DNA of 64,000 nucleotides from Pseudooceanicola antarcticus. Lineage in GTDB: Bacteria > Pseudomonadota > Alphaproteobacteria > Rhodobacterales > Rhodobacteraceae. Position numbers and translations under genes: made by a program. Within the stretch, counting starts at the first letter, position 1; each line of letters opens with the position of its first letter. A model generated the notes under the pieces. The model was not told where the DNA came from, searched no databases, and worked only from the letters and a program-made list of their open reading frames with translations. The stretch covers positions 186,001 to 250,000 of the forward strand of contig NZ_OBEA01000001.1 in the NCBI RefSeq assembly GCF_900215355.1. The letters are read 5' to 3'. Below are positions 1-7,880 of the stretch, in pieces.

Positions 1-210
1 CACCTTTCCGCGCTCTTCCGAGGCATCGACCACGGCGAGACGCTGCATCACGCCGATCTGCGTGGCCGCAAGGCCGACGCCGGGCATGGCCTCCATGGTG
101 TCGACCATGTCGGCCCAGATGGCACGCACCTCGTCGGTGATCTCGGGCACATCGGCGGCGGCGGTGCGCAGGCGCTTGTCGGGCCAGGGCAGGCAGGTCC
201 GCGCGGTCAT
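1..210 (-). CDS. Peptide deformylase-like protein, third paralogue (3' part missing)
   Basis: Only the first 70 codons are inside the window; the gene runs off the left edge. The visible N-terminus (MTARTCLPWPDKRLRTAAAD) followed by residues reading GVGLAATQ matches motif 1 of peptide deformylases (GxGLAxxQ), which remove the formyl group from nascent protein N-termini. Motifs 2 and 3 (EGCLS, HExDH) would lie outside, so activity cannot be judged. The ATG overlaps the TGA of the preceding deformylase gene (ATGA), which implies translational coupling in one transcript. It is the third tandem copy. In related genomes such clusters are followed by fmt, but that gene is not visible here. Confidence 0.8.
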   Translation of the reverse strand, partial: MTARTCLPWPDKRLRTAAADVPEITDEVRAIWADMVDTMEAMPGVGLAATQIGVMQRLAVVDASEERGKV

Positions 211-704
211 TGCGCGGCCTCGTAGGCGGCCAGCAGGTCGGTGCGCTGCCCGTCCGACAGGTAATCCAGGTAGACCCGCCCATCCAGGTGATCCAGCTCG
301 TGCTGGGCGCAGGTGGCCTCGAAGCCCGAAAGCTTCTCTTCGTGCTCCACCCAGTTCTCGTCATGCCAGCGCATCACCACTTCGGCGGGGCGGGCGATCT
401 CGGCCAGAACGCCGGGGATCGACAGGCAGCCCTCTTCGCGGGTCACCAGTTCATCAGAGCGCCAGGTGATCTGGGGGTTCAGGCAGGCACGGGGCGTTTT
501 TTCGCCTTCCTTCCAGGTGCAATCCATGACGAAGAGGCGCTTCAGCACCCCCACTTGCGGCCCGGCAAGGCCACGGCCCGGCGCGGCATACATCGTGTCG
601 AACATGTCCGCGACCAGGGCGCGCAGGTCGGCACCGGGGTCGATCCGGCCCGCCATGGTCGCCAGCACGGGGTCGGGCCAGTGCAGGATCTTCATCACCG
701 CCAT
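207..704 (-). CDS. Peptide deformylase paralogue
   Basis: The 165-residue product has all three deformylase motifs. Motif 1 at residues 43-50 reads GRGLAGPQ instead of the usual GxGLAAPQ, motif 2 is EGCLS (91-95) and motif 3 is HELDH (135-139). The metal ligands (Cys of motif 2, both His of motif 3) and the catalytic Glu are therefore retained, and a ferrous or zinc deformylase activity is possible. The A-to-G change in motif 1 and the shorter C-terminus set it apart from the canonical copy just upstream. The start codon overlaps that gene's stop by one base (TGATG); a second possible ATG lies three codons in. The function as a true deformylase is inferred; it may be a specialised or accessory paralogue. 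Confidence 0.85.
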   Translation of the reverse strand: MAVMKILHWPDPVLATMAGRIDPGADLRALVADMFDTMYAAPGRGLAGPQVGVLKRLFVMDCTWKEGEKTPRACLNPQITWRSDELVTREEGCLSIPGVLAEIARPAEVVMRWHDENWVEHEEKLSGFEATCAQHELDHLDGRVYLDYLSDGQRTDLLAAYEAAQ

Positions 705-1222
705 CAGCCGCGCGCCCTCTCGCGCTTCAGCTTCTGGCTCTTGCGGGTGATCATCTGGCGCCGCATCGGAGAGACATAGTCGATGAAGAGCTTGCCCTCG
801 AGGTGGTCGATCTCGTGCTGCACGCAGGTCGCCCAGAGCTTGTCGAAGCTCTCTTCCTGCGCATTGCCGTCACGGTCCATCCAGCGCACGGTGACCTCGG
901 CGGGGCGTGTCACCTCGGCGTATTGCTCGGGGATCGACAGGCAGCCCTCTTCGTAGACGCTGGTCTCGTCCGAGGCCGCGACGATCTCGGGGTTGAACAT
1001 GACCAGCGGGCGCGGGGTCTCGCCCTCTTCCTTGACGCAATCCAGCACGATCAGCCTTTGCAGGATGCCGATCTGCGGCGCGGCCAGGCCGATGCCGGGC
1101 GCGTCATACATGGTTTCCAGCATGTCGTCCGACAGCTTGCGCAGCTCGTCCGAGATATCCTCGACAGGAGCGGCGACCTTCTTCAGACGCGGATCGGGGT
1201 GGATCAGGATGGGGCGTTTCAT
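704..1222 (-). CDS. def: Peptide deformylase (canonical copy)
   Basis: A 172-residue protein starting MKRPILIHPDPRL, with the three family motifs intact: GIGLAAPQ (43-50), EGCLS (92-96) and HEIDH (136-140). It removes the N-formyl group from nascent polypeptides in the cytoplasm, using a metal held by the motif 2 Cys and the two motif 3 His, with the motif 3 Glu as general base. The ATG at 1222 was chosen because the family sequence begins there; the open frame upstream has no similarity. It is the first of three overlapping deformylase-type genes and ends in a basic tail. This copy best fits the housekeeping enzyme. Confidence 0.95.
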   Translation of the reverse strand: MKRPILIHPDPRLKKVAAPVEDISDELRKLSDDMLETMYDAPGIGLAAPQIGILQRLIVLDCVKEEGETPRPLVMFNPEIVAASDETSVYEEGCLSIPEQYAEVTRPAEVTVRWMDRDGNAQEESFDKLWATCVQHEIDHLEGKLFIDYVSPMRRQMITRKSQKLKRERARG

Positions 1223-1247
1223 GGCAGACGATCTAAGCCAAGCAATG

Positions 1248-2669
1248 TCACTTCGCAACTGCGCCCGAGGCCTCGGGCAGCAGCTTTCCGGGGTTGAGGA
1301 TGCCCTTGGGATCAAGCGCGGCCTTGATCGCCCGCATCGCCGCCAGCGCGCCGGGGTCCTTGCGCCGGGCCATGGTGTTCAGCTTGTGGGTGCCCACACC
1401 GTGCTCGGCCGAGAAGGCGCCGCGCAGATCAGCCACGATATCCTCGATCGCCTCGACCACCCGGTCCTTCTCGGATTTCGGCAGGGTGGGGAAGATGGTG
1501 TAGTGGATATTGCCGTCGCCCAGATGCGCCACCACCGAGGTGGCTGAGCCCGGCGCCAGCCCTTCCAGCATCTCGTCGGCACGGGACAGGAACTCAGCCA
1601 CCCGGTCCACCGGCACGGCGACATCCATGATGATCTGGTCGGGCCGCATCGAGGCCACCTCGGAGGCCGCCTCCCGCAGGGCCCACATCTCGCGCCGCTG
1701 CGCTTCCGAGGCGGCGATGACCGCATCGTCGATCTCGCCATCCTCCAGCATCCGGCCCAGCACCTCTTCCAGGTAGGCGGCCACCGGCAGCACCCCGTCC
1801 TCGCCCGCCACGCAGTCGCGCGGGCTCAGGGCGCCGATTTCCAGCAGGATGTTGACCTCGTGCCGCGCCTCGAAGGGGGCGCGGGTGCCGGGGCGCAGCC
1901 TGGCGTAATCGTCGACATAGCTGGCGGGCATGTACTCGAAGGCCTCGACCGCGCCGCCGGTGGCCTCTTGCAGGCGGTTCAGCAGGTCCAGCGCCGGCGG
2001 CAGCGCCGCCATGCCGACCATGGCCGTCGCATAGGCCCTGGGCTGCGGACGCAGGCGCAGCACGGCGCCGGTGATCACCGCCAGCGTGCCTTCCGATCCG
2101 ATCAGCAGGTGGCGCAGGTCATAGCCCGAGTTGTTCTTGTGCAGGTCCTGCATCAGATCGACCACGGTACCATCGGCCAGCACCGCCTCGATGCCCAGCA
2201 CCAGGTCGCGGGTATTGCCGTAGCGCAGCACGTTGGAGCCCCCCGCATTGGTCGCCAAGGCGCCGCCGATCATCGCCGAGCCCCTTGCGCCGAAGGTCAG
2301 CGGAAAGATCATCCCCTGCTCTTCCACCGCCTCGTGCAGCCTGGCGATGACCACGCCCGCCTCGACCACCGCAGAGCGGGCACCGGGGCGGATCTCGCGG
2401 ATGCGGTTCATCCGCTCCAGCGAGACCACCAGCGCGCCCTCGCCCTGCCCGCCCCCGGCCAGCCCGGTCCGGCCACCGAGCGGGATCACCGGGGTGCCTG
2501 TCTCATGGGCCAGTTTCATCACCGCCGAGACCTCCTCGGTCGTGCCCGGACGCACCACGGCCAGCGGGGCCTCGAAATGTTCGTGGTTCCAATCCCAGCC
2601 ATAGGGTTCGGCCTCGGCGCCGGTCAGGACGTGGCCCGGCCCAAGGATCTCTGTCAGCCTGTCGATCAT
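1248..2669 (-). CDS. FAD-linked oxidase of the D-2-hydroxyacid dehydrogenase (GlcD/D-LDH) family
   Basis: A 473-residue protein with an N-terminal FAD_binding_4 domain (about 30-210; PLGGRTGLAGGGQG and the Gly-rich ALATNAGGSNVLRYGN stretch) and a C-terminal FAD-oxidase C domain (about 220-470) with HLGDGNIHY and EHGVGTHK, the metal/substrate-binding region of the family. Such enzymes oxidise D-lactate, D-2-hydroxyglutarate or glycolate with transfer to quinone, ETF or cytochrome. The exact substrate cannot be read from sequence. It stands alone, without the FeS subunit genes that accompany glcD at the other end of the window, so it is probably a single-subunit dehydrogenase. The ATG at 2669 fits the family start; an in-frame ATG 13 codons upstream is possible. 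Confidence 0.88.
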   Translation of the reverse strand: MIDRLTEILGPGHVLTGAEAEPYGWDWNHEHFEAPLAVVRPGTTEEVSAVMKLAHETGTPVIPLGGRTGLAGGGQGEGALVVSLERMNRIREIRPGARSAVVEAGVVIARLHEAVEEQGMIFPLTFGARGSAMIGGALATNAGGSNVLRYGNTRDLVLGIEAVLADGTVVDLMQDLHKNNSGYDLRHLLIGSEGTLAVITGAVLRLRPQPRAYATAMVGMAALPPALDLLNRLQEATGGAVEAFEYMPASYVDDYARLRPGTRAPFEARHEVNILLEIGALSPRDCVAGEDGVLPVAAYLEEVLGRMLEDGEIDDAVIAASEAQRREMWALREAASEVASMRPDQIIMDVAVPVDRVAEFLSRADEMLEGLAPGSATSVVAHLGDGNIHYTIFPTLPKSEKDRVVEAIEDIVADLRGAFSAEHGVGTHKLNTMARRKDPGALAAMRAIKAALDPKGILNPGKLLPEASGAVAK

Positions 2670-2814
2670 GATTTTCGCGCCCTTCACCCGGCCATTTGCG
2701 GCGGCCATATTGTCTGCCACCGGCGCGACGAACAAGAGGAGAAGGCCGGGCGGATTTTTCCCGGAATTTGCGCTTGACCTCTGAAAGCCGCTGGCCTAAC
2801 TAGCGCCACGGTTT

Positions 2815-2891
2815 GGCGGAGTAGCTCAGTTGGTTAGAGCAGCGGAATCATAATCCGCGTGTCGGGGGTTCAAGTCCCTCCTCCGCTACCA
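2815..2891 (+). tRNA. tRNA-Met (CAT), elongator type
   Basis: The 77-nt sequence folds as a full cloverleaf: a 7-bp acceptor stem with a G1-T72 wobble, D arm AGCTCAGTTGGTTAGAGC, anticodon stem GCGGA/TCCGC with loop ATCATAA (anticodon CAT), T arm with TTCAA, and an encoded CCA end. It lacks initiator features such as an unpaired C1. The body resembles the elongator tRNA-Met of alphaproteobacteria. A CAT anticodon could also be tRNA-Ile2 after lysidine modification, but the acceptor and D-stem sequence favour Met. Confidence 0.9.
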
Positions 2892-2979
2892 AACCTTCCC
2901 CCCTCGAAAATTCGACGCATCGAGCCCCGGCAGAGCTGTCTCTTGCGCGCTCCGCTGCAATGGCATTGCGGCCATCGCG

Positions 2980-3249
2980 CTACTTCAGCTGGCTGTCCTT
3001 CGAGCCGCGCCGGTTGATGCCGCCGCGTTGCTTTTGCTGGCCGTCGCGCTCCATCTGGCAGTCGATGCACAGCTTCACGCCGGGGAGCGCCACGCGGCGC
3101 TTCTCGGGAATCGGCTCCTCGCATTCGGCGCAATGGGTCAGGCTCTCGCCCTGCGGCGCCTTGCGGGCCTGCATCCTCTTCAGCTCGTCATTGATCGAGG
3201 CTTCGATCTGCTCACTCACCGCGCCGTCGCGCGCCCATCCGCCTGCCAT
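2980..3249 (-). CDS. DksA/TraR C4-type zinc-finger protein
   Basis: An 89-residue protein with a C-terminal four-cysteine zinc finger (Cys40-x2-Cys43 and Cys61-x2-Cys64; CAECEEPIPEKRR and CIDCQ) of the DksA/TraR family, after a short acidic helix. Members bind the secondary channel of RNA polymerase. At 89 residues it lacks the long coiled coil of full DksA and resembles the short TraR-like or YbiI-like proteins, so regulation of transcription through RNA polymerase is inferred, not certain. The ATG at 3249 is preceded by the strong ribosome site AGGAGAAGGG. The C-terminus is polar (KQRGGINRRGSKDSQLK). It is transcribed away from the cobalt operon. Confidence 0.88.
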   Translation of the reverse strand: MAGGWARDGAVSEQIEASINDELKRMQARKAPQGESLTHCAECEEPIPEKRRVALPGVKLCIDCQMERDGQQKQRGGINRRGSKDSQLK

Positions 3250-3387
3250 GGCCCTTCTCCTGCCGGTTGTCCCCTGAAACCTAGCGCGACACCCCCGCCC
3301 TGGAAAGCGGCGGCCCGGCGGGACACCGCCCGAGCCCGGCCCGCGCGGCGCAATTGAGCGATTGACCCCGCGACCTCTTCTCTGGCA

Positions 3388-3575
3388 AGCAGGTGCCACG
3401 TCCGGTTCCGGGGTTTGCCCCCCGGAAGCAAAAGGGAATGCAGTGCGGCCAACCGGCCCAGTCTGCAGCTGCCCCCGCAACTGTGAGCGGAGAGCGTGGT
3501 CACGAAAGCCACTGGAGAGATCCGGGAAGGCAGACCGATACGCGAAGACCCGCAAGCCAGGAGACCTGCCGGACC
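3388..3575 (+). promoter_or_regulatory. Cobalamin (B12) riboswitch upstream of the cobalt transporter operon
   Basis: The sequence shows the ordered conserved blocks of cobalamin riboswitches: an opening stem near 3391 (AGGTGCC), AAAAGGGAATGCAGTG, the B12-box core CAGCTGCCCCCGCAACTG, then AGCCACTGG, CGGGAAGGC and the closing CGCAAGCCAGGAGACCTGCC. A GC hairpin (CGCCCC-GA-GGGGCG, about 3577-3592) follows and could act in the expression platform. About 145 bases separate the element from the first gene. Binding of adenosylcobalamin is expected to lower expression of the cobalt importer. The region 3250-3387 between the zinc-finger gene and the riboswitch shows no other feature beyond the presumed promoter. 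Confidence 0.95.
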
Positions 3576-3718
3576 GGCGCCCCGAGGGGCGTCTCCATCG
3601 GGCGTCGGGGTGAACGTCAGAGCATGTGCCCGGGCCCTGCGTCCGACATCTGCTCTTGCATCCCGCCGTCCATCGCAACTGCGCCGGGTGAGGCGCTAAG
3701 GACAGGGATGACCAACCC

Positions 3719-4504
3719 ATGAAGACCCGTTTTCTCGCGGCGGCTGCCGCCCTCTTTCTGCCTGCGGCAGCGCAGGCGCACTTCCTGCTGGAATACACCA
3801 CCCAGACCATGATCGAGCGTCCCGGCGATGTGCCGGTGAAGCTGATCTTCTGGCACCCCTTCGACAATGGCCACGTGATGGACCTGGAGCTCCCGCAGGA
3901 GTTCTACATGATCCACAACGGCACCCGCACCGACCTGCTGGACCGGCTCGAGCCGGTCAGCTTCACCGGAAGCGCCAATGAAGGCGCCGCCTTCCTCGGC
4001 TCGGTGCCGGTCAAGCGCTCGGGCGACTACGTGCTGGTGACGGTGCCGCAGCCCTACTACGAGGAATCCGAGGATCTCTATATCCAGCAGTTCACCAAGG
4101 CCTTCCTGAACCGCAACCAGCTGCCCACCGACTGGATGGAGCCCGTGGGTCTGCCCACCGAGATCCTGCCCCTGGTGAAGCCCTACAACGTGCTGGCCGG
4201 CAGCAGCTTCACCGGCCAGGTCCTGCGCGAGGGAGCGCCCGCCGCGGGCGTCGAGATCGAGATCGAATACATGGCCGCCGAACCCGACATGGAGAGCGCC
4301 GCCTCGACCTCTCCGCTGGTCGGCACGCCGCCGGGCGGCGCGCTGGTCGCCATCTCGGACGACAACGGCTACTTCACCTTCGGCGTGCCCCGCGCCGGCT
4401 ACTGGGGCTTCGCCGCGCTCGGCGCCGGTCCCGTGACCGAGCACGAGGGCAAGGAACTCAGCCAGGATGCGGTGATCTGGATCCGCGCCTGGGACCTGGA
4501 CTGA
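3719..4504 (+). CDS. DUF4198 periplasmic component of a cobalt ECF importer (NikK/CbiK-like)
   Basis: A 261-residue protein with a clear Sec signal peptide (cleavage after AAAQA), so the mature chain starts at His-Phe-Leu and exposes an N-terminal His. The rest is a DUF4198-type beta-rich domain ending in an FGVPRAGYWGFAAL repeat region. DUF4198 proteins accompany nickel and cobalt ECF transporters and may act as accessory metal-binding parts. Cobalt rather than nickel is inferred from the upstream cobalamin riboswitch and the neighbouring cob genes. A 4-codon reading frame (ATG at 3708) preceded by AAGGACAGGG ends in a TGA overlapping this ATG, so coupling from a mini-ORF is possible. cbiM follows 14 bases downstream. 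Confidence 0.85.
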   Translation: MKTRFLAAAAALFLPAAAQAHFLLEYTTQTMIERPGDVPVKLIFWHPFDNGHVMDLELPQEFYMIHNGTRTDLLDRLEPVSFTGSANEGAAFLGSVPVKRSGDYVLVTVPQPYYEESEDLYIQQFTKAFLNRNQLPTDWMEPVGLPTEILPLVKPYNVLAGSSFTGQVLREGAPAAGVEIEIEYMAAEPDMESAASTSPLVGTPPGGALVAISDDNGYFTFGVPRAGYWGFAALGAGPVTEHEGKELSQDAVIWIRAWDLD

Positions 4505-4518
4505 GCGGGGTCGGGCCG

Positions 4519-5136
4519 ATGCATATCGTCGATGGCGCACTCAGCAACCCGGTGGTGATCGGCGGCGCCCTGTTCGCGGTGGCGGGAATTGCCCGCGGCC
4601 TGCGCTCGCTCGAGCTGGAGCGCATCCCGGTGGCCGGGGTGCTCTCGGCCAGCTTCTTCGTCGCCTCGCTGATCCATGTGCCGATCGGCCCCTCGTCGGT
4701 CCACCTGATCCTCAACGGCCTGGCCGGGCTCATGCTCGGCTGGGCCGCCTTCCCGGCGCTCTTCGTCGGCCTGCTGCTGCAGGCGGTCTTCTTCGGCTTC
4801 GGCGGGCTGACGGTGCTGGGGGTCAATACGCTCAATATCGCGCTGCCCGCGGTGCTGGCCTGGCTGCTCTTCGGCCGCCTGATGGCGCGGGGCAGCCCCT
4901 TGCAGGGTGCGCTCTGGGCCGGGCTGGGGGGCGCGACAGCCATCGCCGGGACCACGGTGATGGTCGCGCTCTCGCTGGCGCTGACGGGGGACGAGTTCCT
5001 CACCGCCGCCAAGCTGATCCTGGTGGCCCATGTGCCGATCATGGTGATCGAGGCGCTGCTCACCGGCTTCGCGGTGCTGCTGGCGCGCAAGGTCAAACCC
5101 GAGCTCTTCGATGCCGCAAAGGGAATACGCACATGA
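4519..5136 (+). CDS. cbiM: Cobalt ECF transporter substrate-binding membrane protein CbiM
   Basis: A 205-residue polytopic membrane protein that begins MHIVDGAL. In CbiM/NikM the N-terminal amine and His2 coordinate the metal, so this exact N-terminus supports the chosen start. Further conserved features are the HVPIGPSSVHLILNG segment (about 54-68) and six to seven predicted transmembrane helices. It is the S component that binds Co2+ in the cytoplasmic membrane and works with CbiQ (T component) and CbiO (ATPase). Its stop overlaps the start of the next gene (ATGA). Specificity for cobalt is inferred from the riboswitch and the cob context. Confidence 0.93.
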   Translation: MHIVDGALSNPVVIGGALFAVAGIARGLRSLELERIPVAGVLSASFFVASLIHVPIGPSSVHLILNGLAGLMLGWAAFPALFVGLLLQAVFFGFGGLTVLGVNTLNIALPAVLAWLLFGRLMARGSPLQGALWAGLGGATAIAGTTVMVALSLALTGDEFLTAAKLILVAHVPIMVIEALLTGFAVLLARKVKPELFDAAKGIRT

Positions 5137-5720
5137 TCCGCGCCCTGATGATCGCCGCGCTCTGCGCGCTGCCCCTGCCTGCCCTGGCCCACAAGGTCAT
5201 TGCCTCGGTCTTCCCCTCGGGCTCTGCCATCGAAGGCGAGGTCGGCTTTTCCAACGGGGCCATGGCCGTGGGCCAGGAGGTCCAGGTCTTCGGCCCCGAT
5301 GGCGCCCTGCTGGGCCGGGTGCTGACCGATGACGACGGCTTCTTCCTTTTCACCCCGACCGAGCCCGTGGCGCACAGGTTCCGCGCCGACCTGGGCGCGG
5401 GCCATGTGGCCAATGTCACCATGGAGGCGGCTGAGGTCGCCCGCATCCTGGGCACCACCCCGGCCGCTCCCGCCGGCGACGGGACTCCGGCAGGCGACAC
5501 GGGCCCGACCGGCGCGCCGGCCTCCGCCGCCGGGTTCAGCGCCGCGCAGCAGGCAGAGATTGCCCAAATGCTGCGCGATGAGCTGCGTCCGCTGCGGCGC
5601 GAGATCGCGGCCTATCGGGAACGGAACGATTTGCAGAGCATCCTCGGCGGGATCGGCTATATCGTCGGACTCTTCGGGCTGGGCTTCTACCTGGCTGCAC
5701 GTCGCAGGCTGAAGGACTGA
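5133..5720 (+). CDS. CbiL/NikL-like accessory component of the cobalt transporter
   Basis: A 195-residue protein with a signal peptide (LPLPALA), an exported N-terminal domain that starts HKVIASVFPSG and contains a carboxypeptidase-regulatory-like beta fold (GEVGFSNG, DDDGFFLF), a Pro/Ala/Gly-rich linker (about 108-135), a short coiled coil (about 140-165) and one C-terminal transmembrane helix (about 170-190) followed by basic residues. This layout matches the NikL/CbiL proteins that take the place of CbiN/NikN in some ECF metal importers, and no cbiN is present here. The start overlaps the cbiM stop. The role in metal loading is known only for the family and is inferred here. Confidence 0.78.
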   Translation: MIRALMIAALCALPLPALAHKVIASVFPSGSAIEGEVGFSNGAMAVGQEVQVFGPDGALLGRVLTDDDGFFLFTPTEPVAHRFRADLGAGHVANVTMEAAEVARILGTTPAAPAGDGTPAGDTGPTGAPASAAGFSAAQQAEIAQMLRDELRPLRREIAAYRERNDLQSILGGIGYIVGLFGLGFYLAARRRLKD

Positions 5721-5725
5721 ACGGG

Positions 5726-6514
5726 ATGGCGCATGCCCTGACCCATAGCGAAAAGACCCTGGCCGAGCCCGGCGCCCTGCCGGACCACGGTCTGATCGGC
5801 CTGCTCGACCCGCGCCTGCGCATCGTGCTGGCGGTGCTCTTTGCCGTGGTCGTGGTCGCGCTCTCCACCCTTCCGGCGCTGGCGCTGGCGCTTGGCTGCG
5901 CGCTCTGCCTGCTGGCGCTGTCGCGGCTGCCGGTGCGCCGCACGCTGCGCCGCATGGCGATGATGGACGGCTTCATCTTCTTCATGCTGGCCATGCTGCC
6001 CTTCACCGTGCCGGGCGATCCGATCTTCAGCCTCTGGGGCCTCTCGGCCAGCTGGCAGGGCGTCGCCCGCGCCATCGAGATCGGCCTGACCGCCAATGCG
6101 GTCATCCTGGCGCTGATGGTGCTTGTCGGCACCCAGGAGCCGGTGACCCTGGGCCATGCGCTGCACGGGCTGCGCTGCCCGGAAACCCTGGTCCACCTGA
6201 TGATGTTCACCATCCGCTACATCGAGGTCCTGCGCGAGGAATACTTGCGCCTGCGCGCCGCGATGAAGGTGCGCGGCTTCCGCCCCGGCACCAACTGGCA
6301 CACCTACCGCAGCTTCGGCTACCTGGTCGGCATGATGCTGGTGCGGGCCATCGAACGATCCGAGCGCATCCTGGGCGCGATGAAATGCCGGGGCTTCTCG
6401 GGGCGGATCGTGCTTTTGCAGGACTTCGCCCTGACCCCGCGCGACCATGCCTTCGCCGCAGCCGTGGTGCTGGCCTGCGCCGCCCTGATCGGAGCCGAAC
6501 TCGCATGGCGCTGA
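5726..6514 (+). CDS. cbiQ: Cobalt ECF transporter T component CbiQ
   Basis: A 262-residue membrane protein with several hydrophobic helices in its N-terminal two thirds and two copies of the coupling-helix signature, AMKVRGF (about 171-177) and AMKCRGF (about 217-223). In ECF transporters these motifs contact the ATPase subunits. It forms the membrane scaffold that links CbiM to CbiO. The gene starts 5 bases after the preceding stop, and its end overlaps the start of cbiO by 10 bases, consistent with one transcript. Confidence 0.93.
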   Translation: MAHALTHSEKTLAEPGALPDHGLIGLLDPRLRIVLAVLFAVVVVALSTLPALALALGCALCLLALSRLPVRRTLRRMAMMDGFIFFMLAMLPFTVPGDPIFSLWGLSASWQGVARAIEIGLTANAVILALMVLVGTQEPVTLGHALHGLRCPETLVHLMMFTIRYIEVLREEYLRLRAAMKVRGFRPGTNWHTYRSFGYLVGMMLVRAIERSERILGAMKCRGFSGRIVLLQDFALTPRDHAFAAAVVLACAALIGAELAWR

Positions 6515-7152
6515 TCCAGCTGACCGATATCCACTTCGCCTACCCCGGCCAGGCGCCGGTGCTGGCCGGAGCCTCCTTCGCGCTCGACGAGGGGCAGCGG
6601 CTGTCGCTGACCGGGCCCAATGGCGCCGGCAAGTCGACCCTGCTGCGCATCATCCTGGGTCTCACCCGCCCCGATGCCGGAGAGGTCACCATCTTCGGCC
6701 AGTCGCGCCGCGCCGAGGCCGACTTCCACGAGGTGCGCCGCCGCATCGGACTGGTCTTCCAGGACCCCGATGACCAGCTCTTCTGCCCCACCGTGGCCGA
6801 GGACGTGGCCTTCGGCCCGCTCAATCTCGGGAAATCCCGAGACGAGGCGCTCTCGATCGTCGAGAAGGTGCTTTCGGACCTAGACCTGCGCCACCTGCGC
6901 GACCGGATCACCCACAAGCTCTCGGGCGGGGAGAAGCGGCTGGTGACCCTGGCCACCGTGCTGGCGATGGAACCCGAGGTGCTGTTGCTCGACGAGCCCA
7001 CCAATGCGCTGGACCCGAAGAACGAGGCCCGCCTGCTGGAGATCCTGCAGGCCCTGCCCCAGGCCATGCTGCTGGTCAGCCACGACCCCGTCTTCCGCGA
7101 GGCGCTGGCCCCGGCCAAGGTAGAACTGAGCGAGGGACGGCTGGCGGGTTAA
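6505..7152 (+). CDS. cbiO: Cobalt ECF transporter ATPase CbiO
   Basis: A 215-residue ABC ATPase with Walker A GPNGAGKST (37-45), Q-loop FQDPDDQLF, signature LSGGEKR, Walker B LLLDEP and switch-region His (SHDPVF). It is about 50 residues shorter than many CbiO proteins, lacking a long C-terminal extension, which is common in alphaproteobacteria. The ATG at 6505 lies inside the cbiQ 3' end. It powers cobalt uptake with CbiM/CbiQ. Its 3' end overlaps the convergent cobF gene by 4 bases, so there is no room for a terminator between the two operons. Confidence 0.93.
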   Translation: MALIQLTDIHFAYPGQAPVLAGASFALDEGQRLSLTGPNGAGKSTLLRIILGLTRPDAGEVTIFGQSRRAEADFHEVRRRIGLVFQDPDDQLFCPTVAEDVAFGPLNLGKSRDEALSIVEKVLSDLDLRHLRDRITHKLSGGEKRLVTLATVLAMEPEVLLLDEPTNALDPKNEARLLEILQALPQAMLLVSHDPVFREALAPAKVELSEGRLAG

Positions 7153-7880
7153 TCGCGCCGCAGCAGATAGGTATCCATGATCCAGCCATGGCGCGCCCGC
7201 GCCTCGGCGCGCGCCGCCACGATGCGCGGCGCGGCCTCTGCCAGCGGGCCCTGGTCCAGGATCTGCTCGGGCATGCCAAGGAAGCCACCCCACCAGATAT
7301 GCAGCCCCTCGGGCGGCAGGCTCTGGAAGCTGCATTCGCCATCCAGCATGACGAACAGCGTGCCGACCCCCTCGGGCCAGCCCTCGTCACGCAGCCGTCG
7401 CCCGGTGGTCACCTGCACGGCACCGTTGATCTGGTTGAAGGGGATCGCATGGGCAGAGGTCAGCGCCTGCAGCGCCGTGATGCCGGGGATCACCCGCAGC
7501 TTCGGCGCTTCGGGCAGCCGCGCGGCGATGCGCAGGGTGGAATCGTAAAGCCCCGGATCGCCCCAGACCAGCAACGCCACCGGCCCCTCGGGCGCGCCTT
7601 CCAGCGCCTGCTGCCAGCGAAGCGCGATCTCGTCGTGCCAGGCATCGACCCGGGCGGCATAGGGCAGCGAGGGGTCACGCTCGGGCATGTCGAAATGCAG
7701 CACGCGGGCCTCGGCCCCGGCGGCGCGCAGGATGGCGTGGCGCAACTCGGCCAGGTCCTCTTTCGCGGTGCCCTTGCGGGGGATCAGCACCACGGCGGCC
7801 TCGCGCAGGGCCTGCTGGCCCTCCAGCGTGACGTGGCCCGGATTGCCCGTGCCGATACCCACAAGCCAGAGCTCACGCAT
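7149..7880 (-). CDS. cobF: Precorrin-6A synthase (deacetylating) CobF
   Basis: A 243-residue SAM-dependent tetrapyrrole methylase with the family GIGTGNPGHVTLEG N-terminus and the LLVWGDPGLYDST segment. CobF methylates C1 of precorrin-5 with loss of the extruded acetyl group, a step specific to the aerobic pathway. The HxWWGGFLG-like region near the C-terminus (HIWWGGFLGMPEQ) is characteristic of CobF. It is the last gene of the cobL-cobE-cobM-cobB-cobA-cobF block and overlaps cobA by 8 bases. Its stop interlocks with that of cbiO on the other strand. Confidence 0.93.
   Translation of the reverse strand: MRELWLVGIGTGNPGHVTLEGQQALREAAVVLIPRKGTAKEDLAELRHAILRAAGAEARVLHFDMPERDPSLPYAARVDAWHDEIALRWQQALEGAPEGPVALLVWGDPGLYDSTLRIAARLPEAPKLRVIPGITALQALTSAHAIPFNQINGAVQVTTGRRLRDEGWPEGVGTLFVMLDGECSFQSLPPEGLHIWWGGFLGMPEQILDQGPLAEAAPRIVAARAEARARHGWIMDTYLLRRD

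Noticed and set aside
3708-3722. Four-codon leader peptide before the DUF4198 gene
   Set aside because: Too short to judge; may only be chance from the ATG in AGGGATG. Mentioned in the gene entry.
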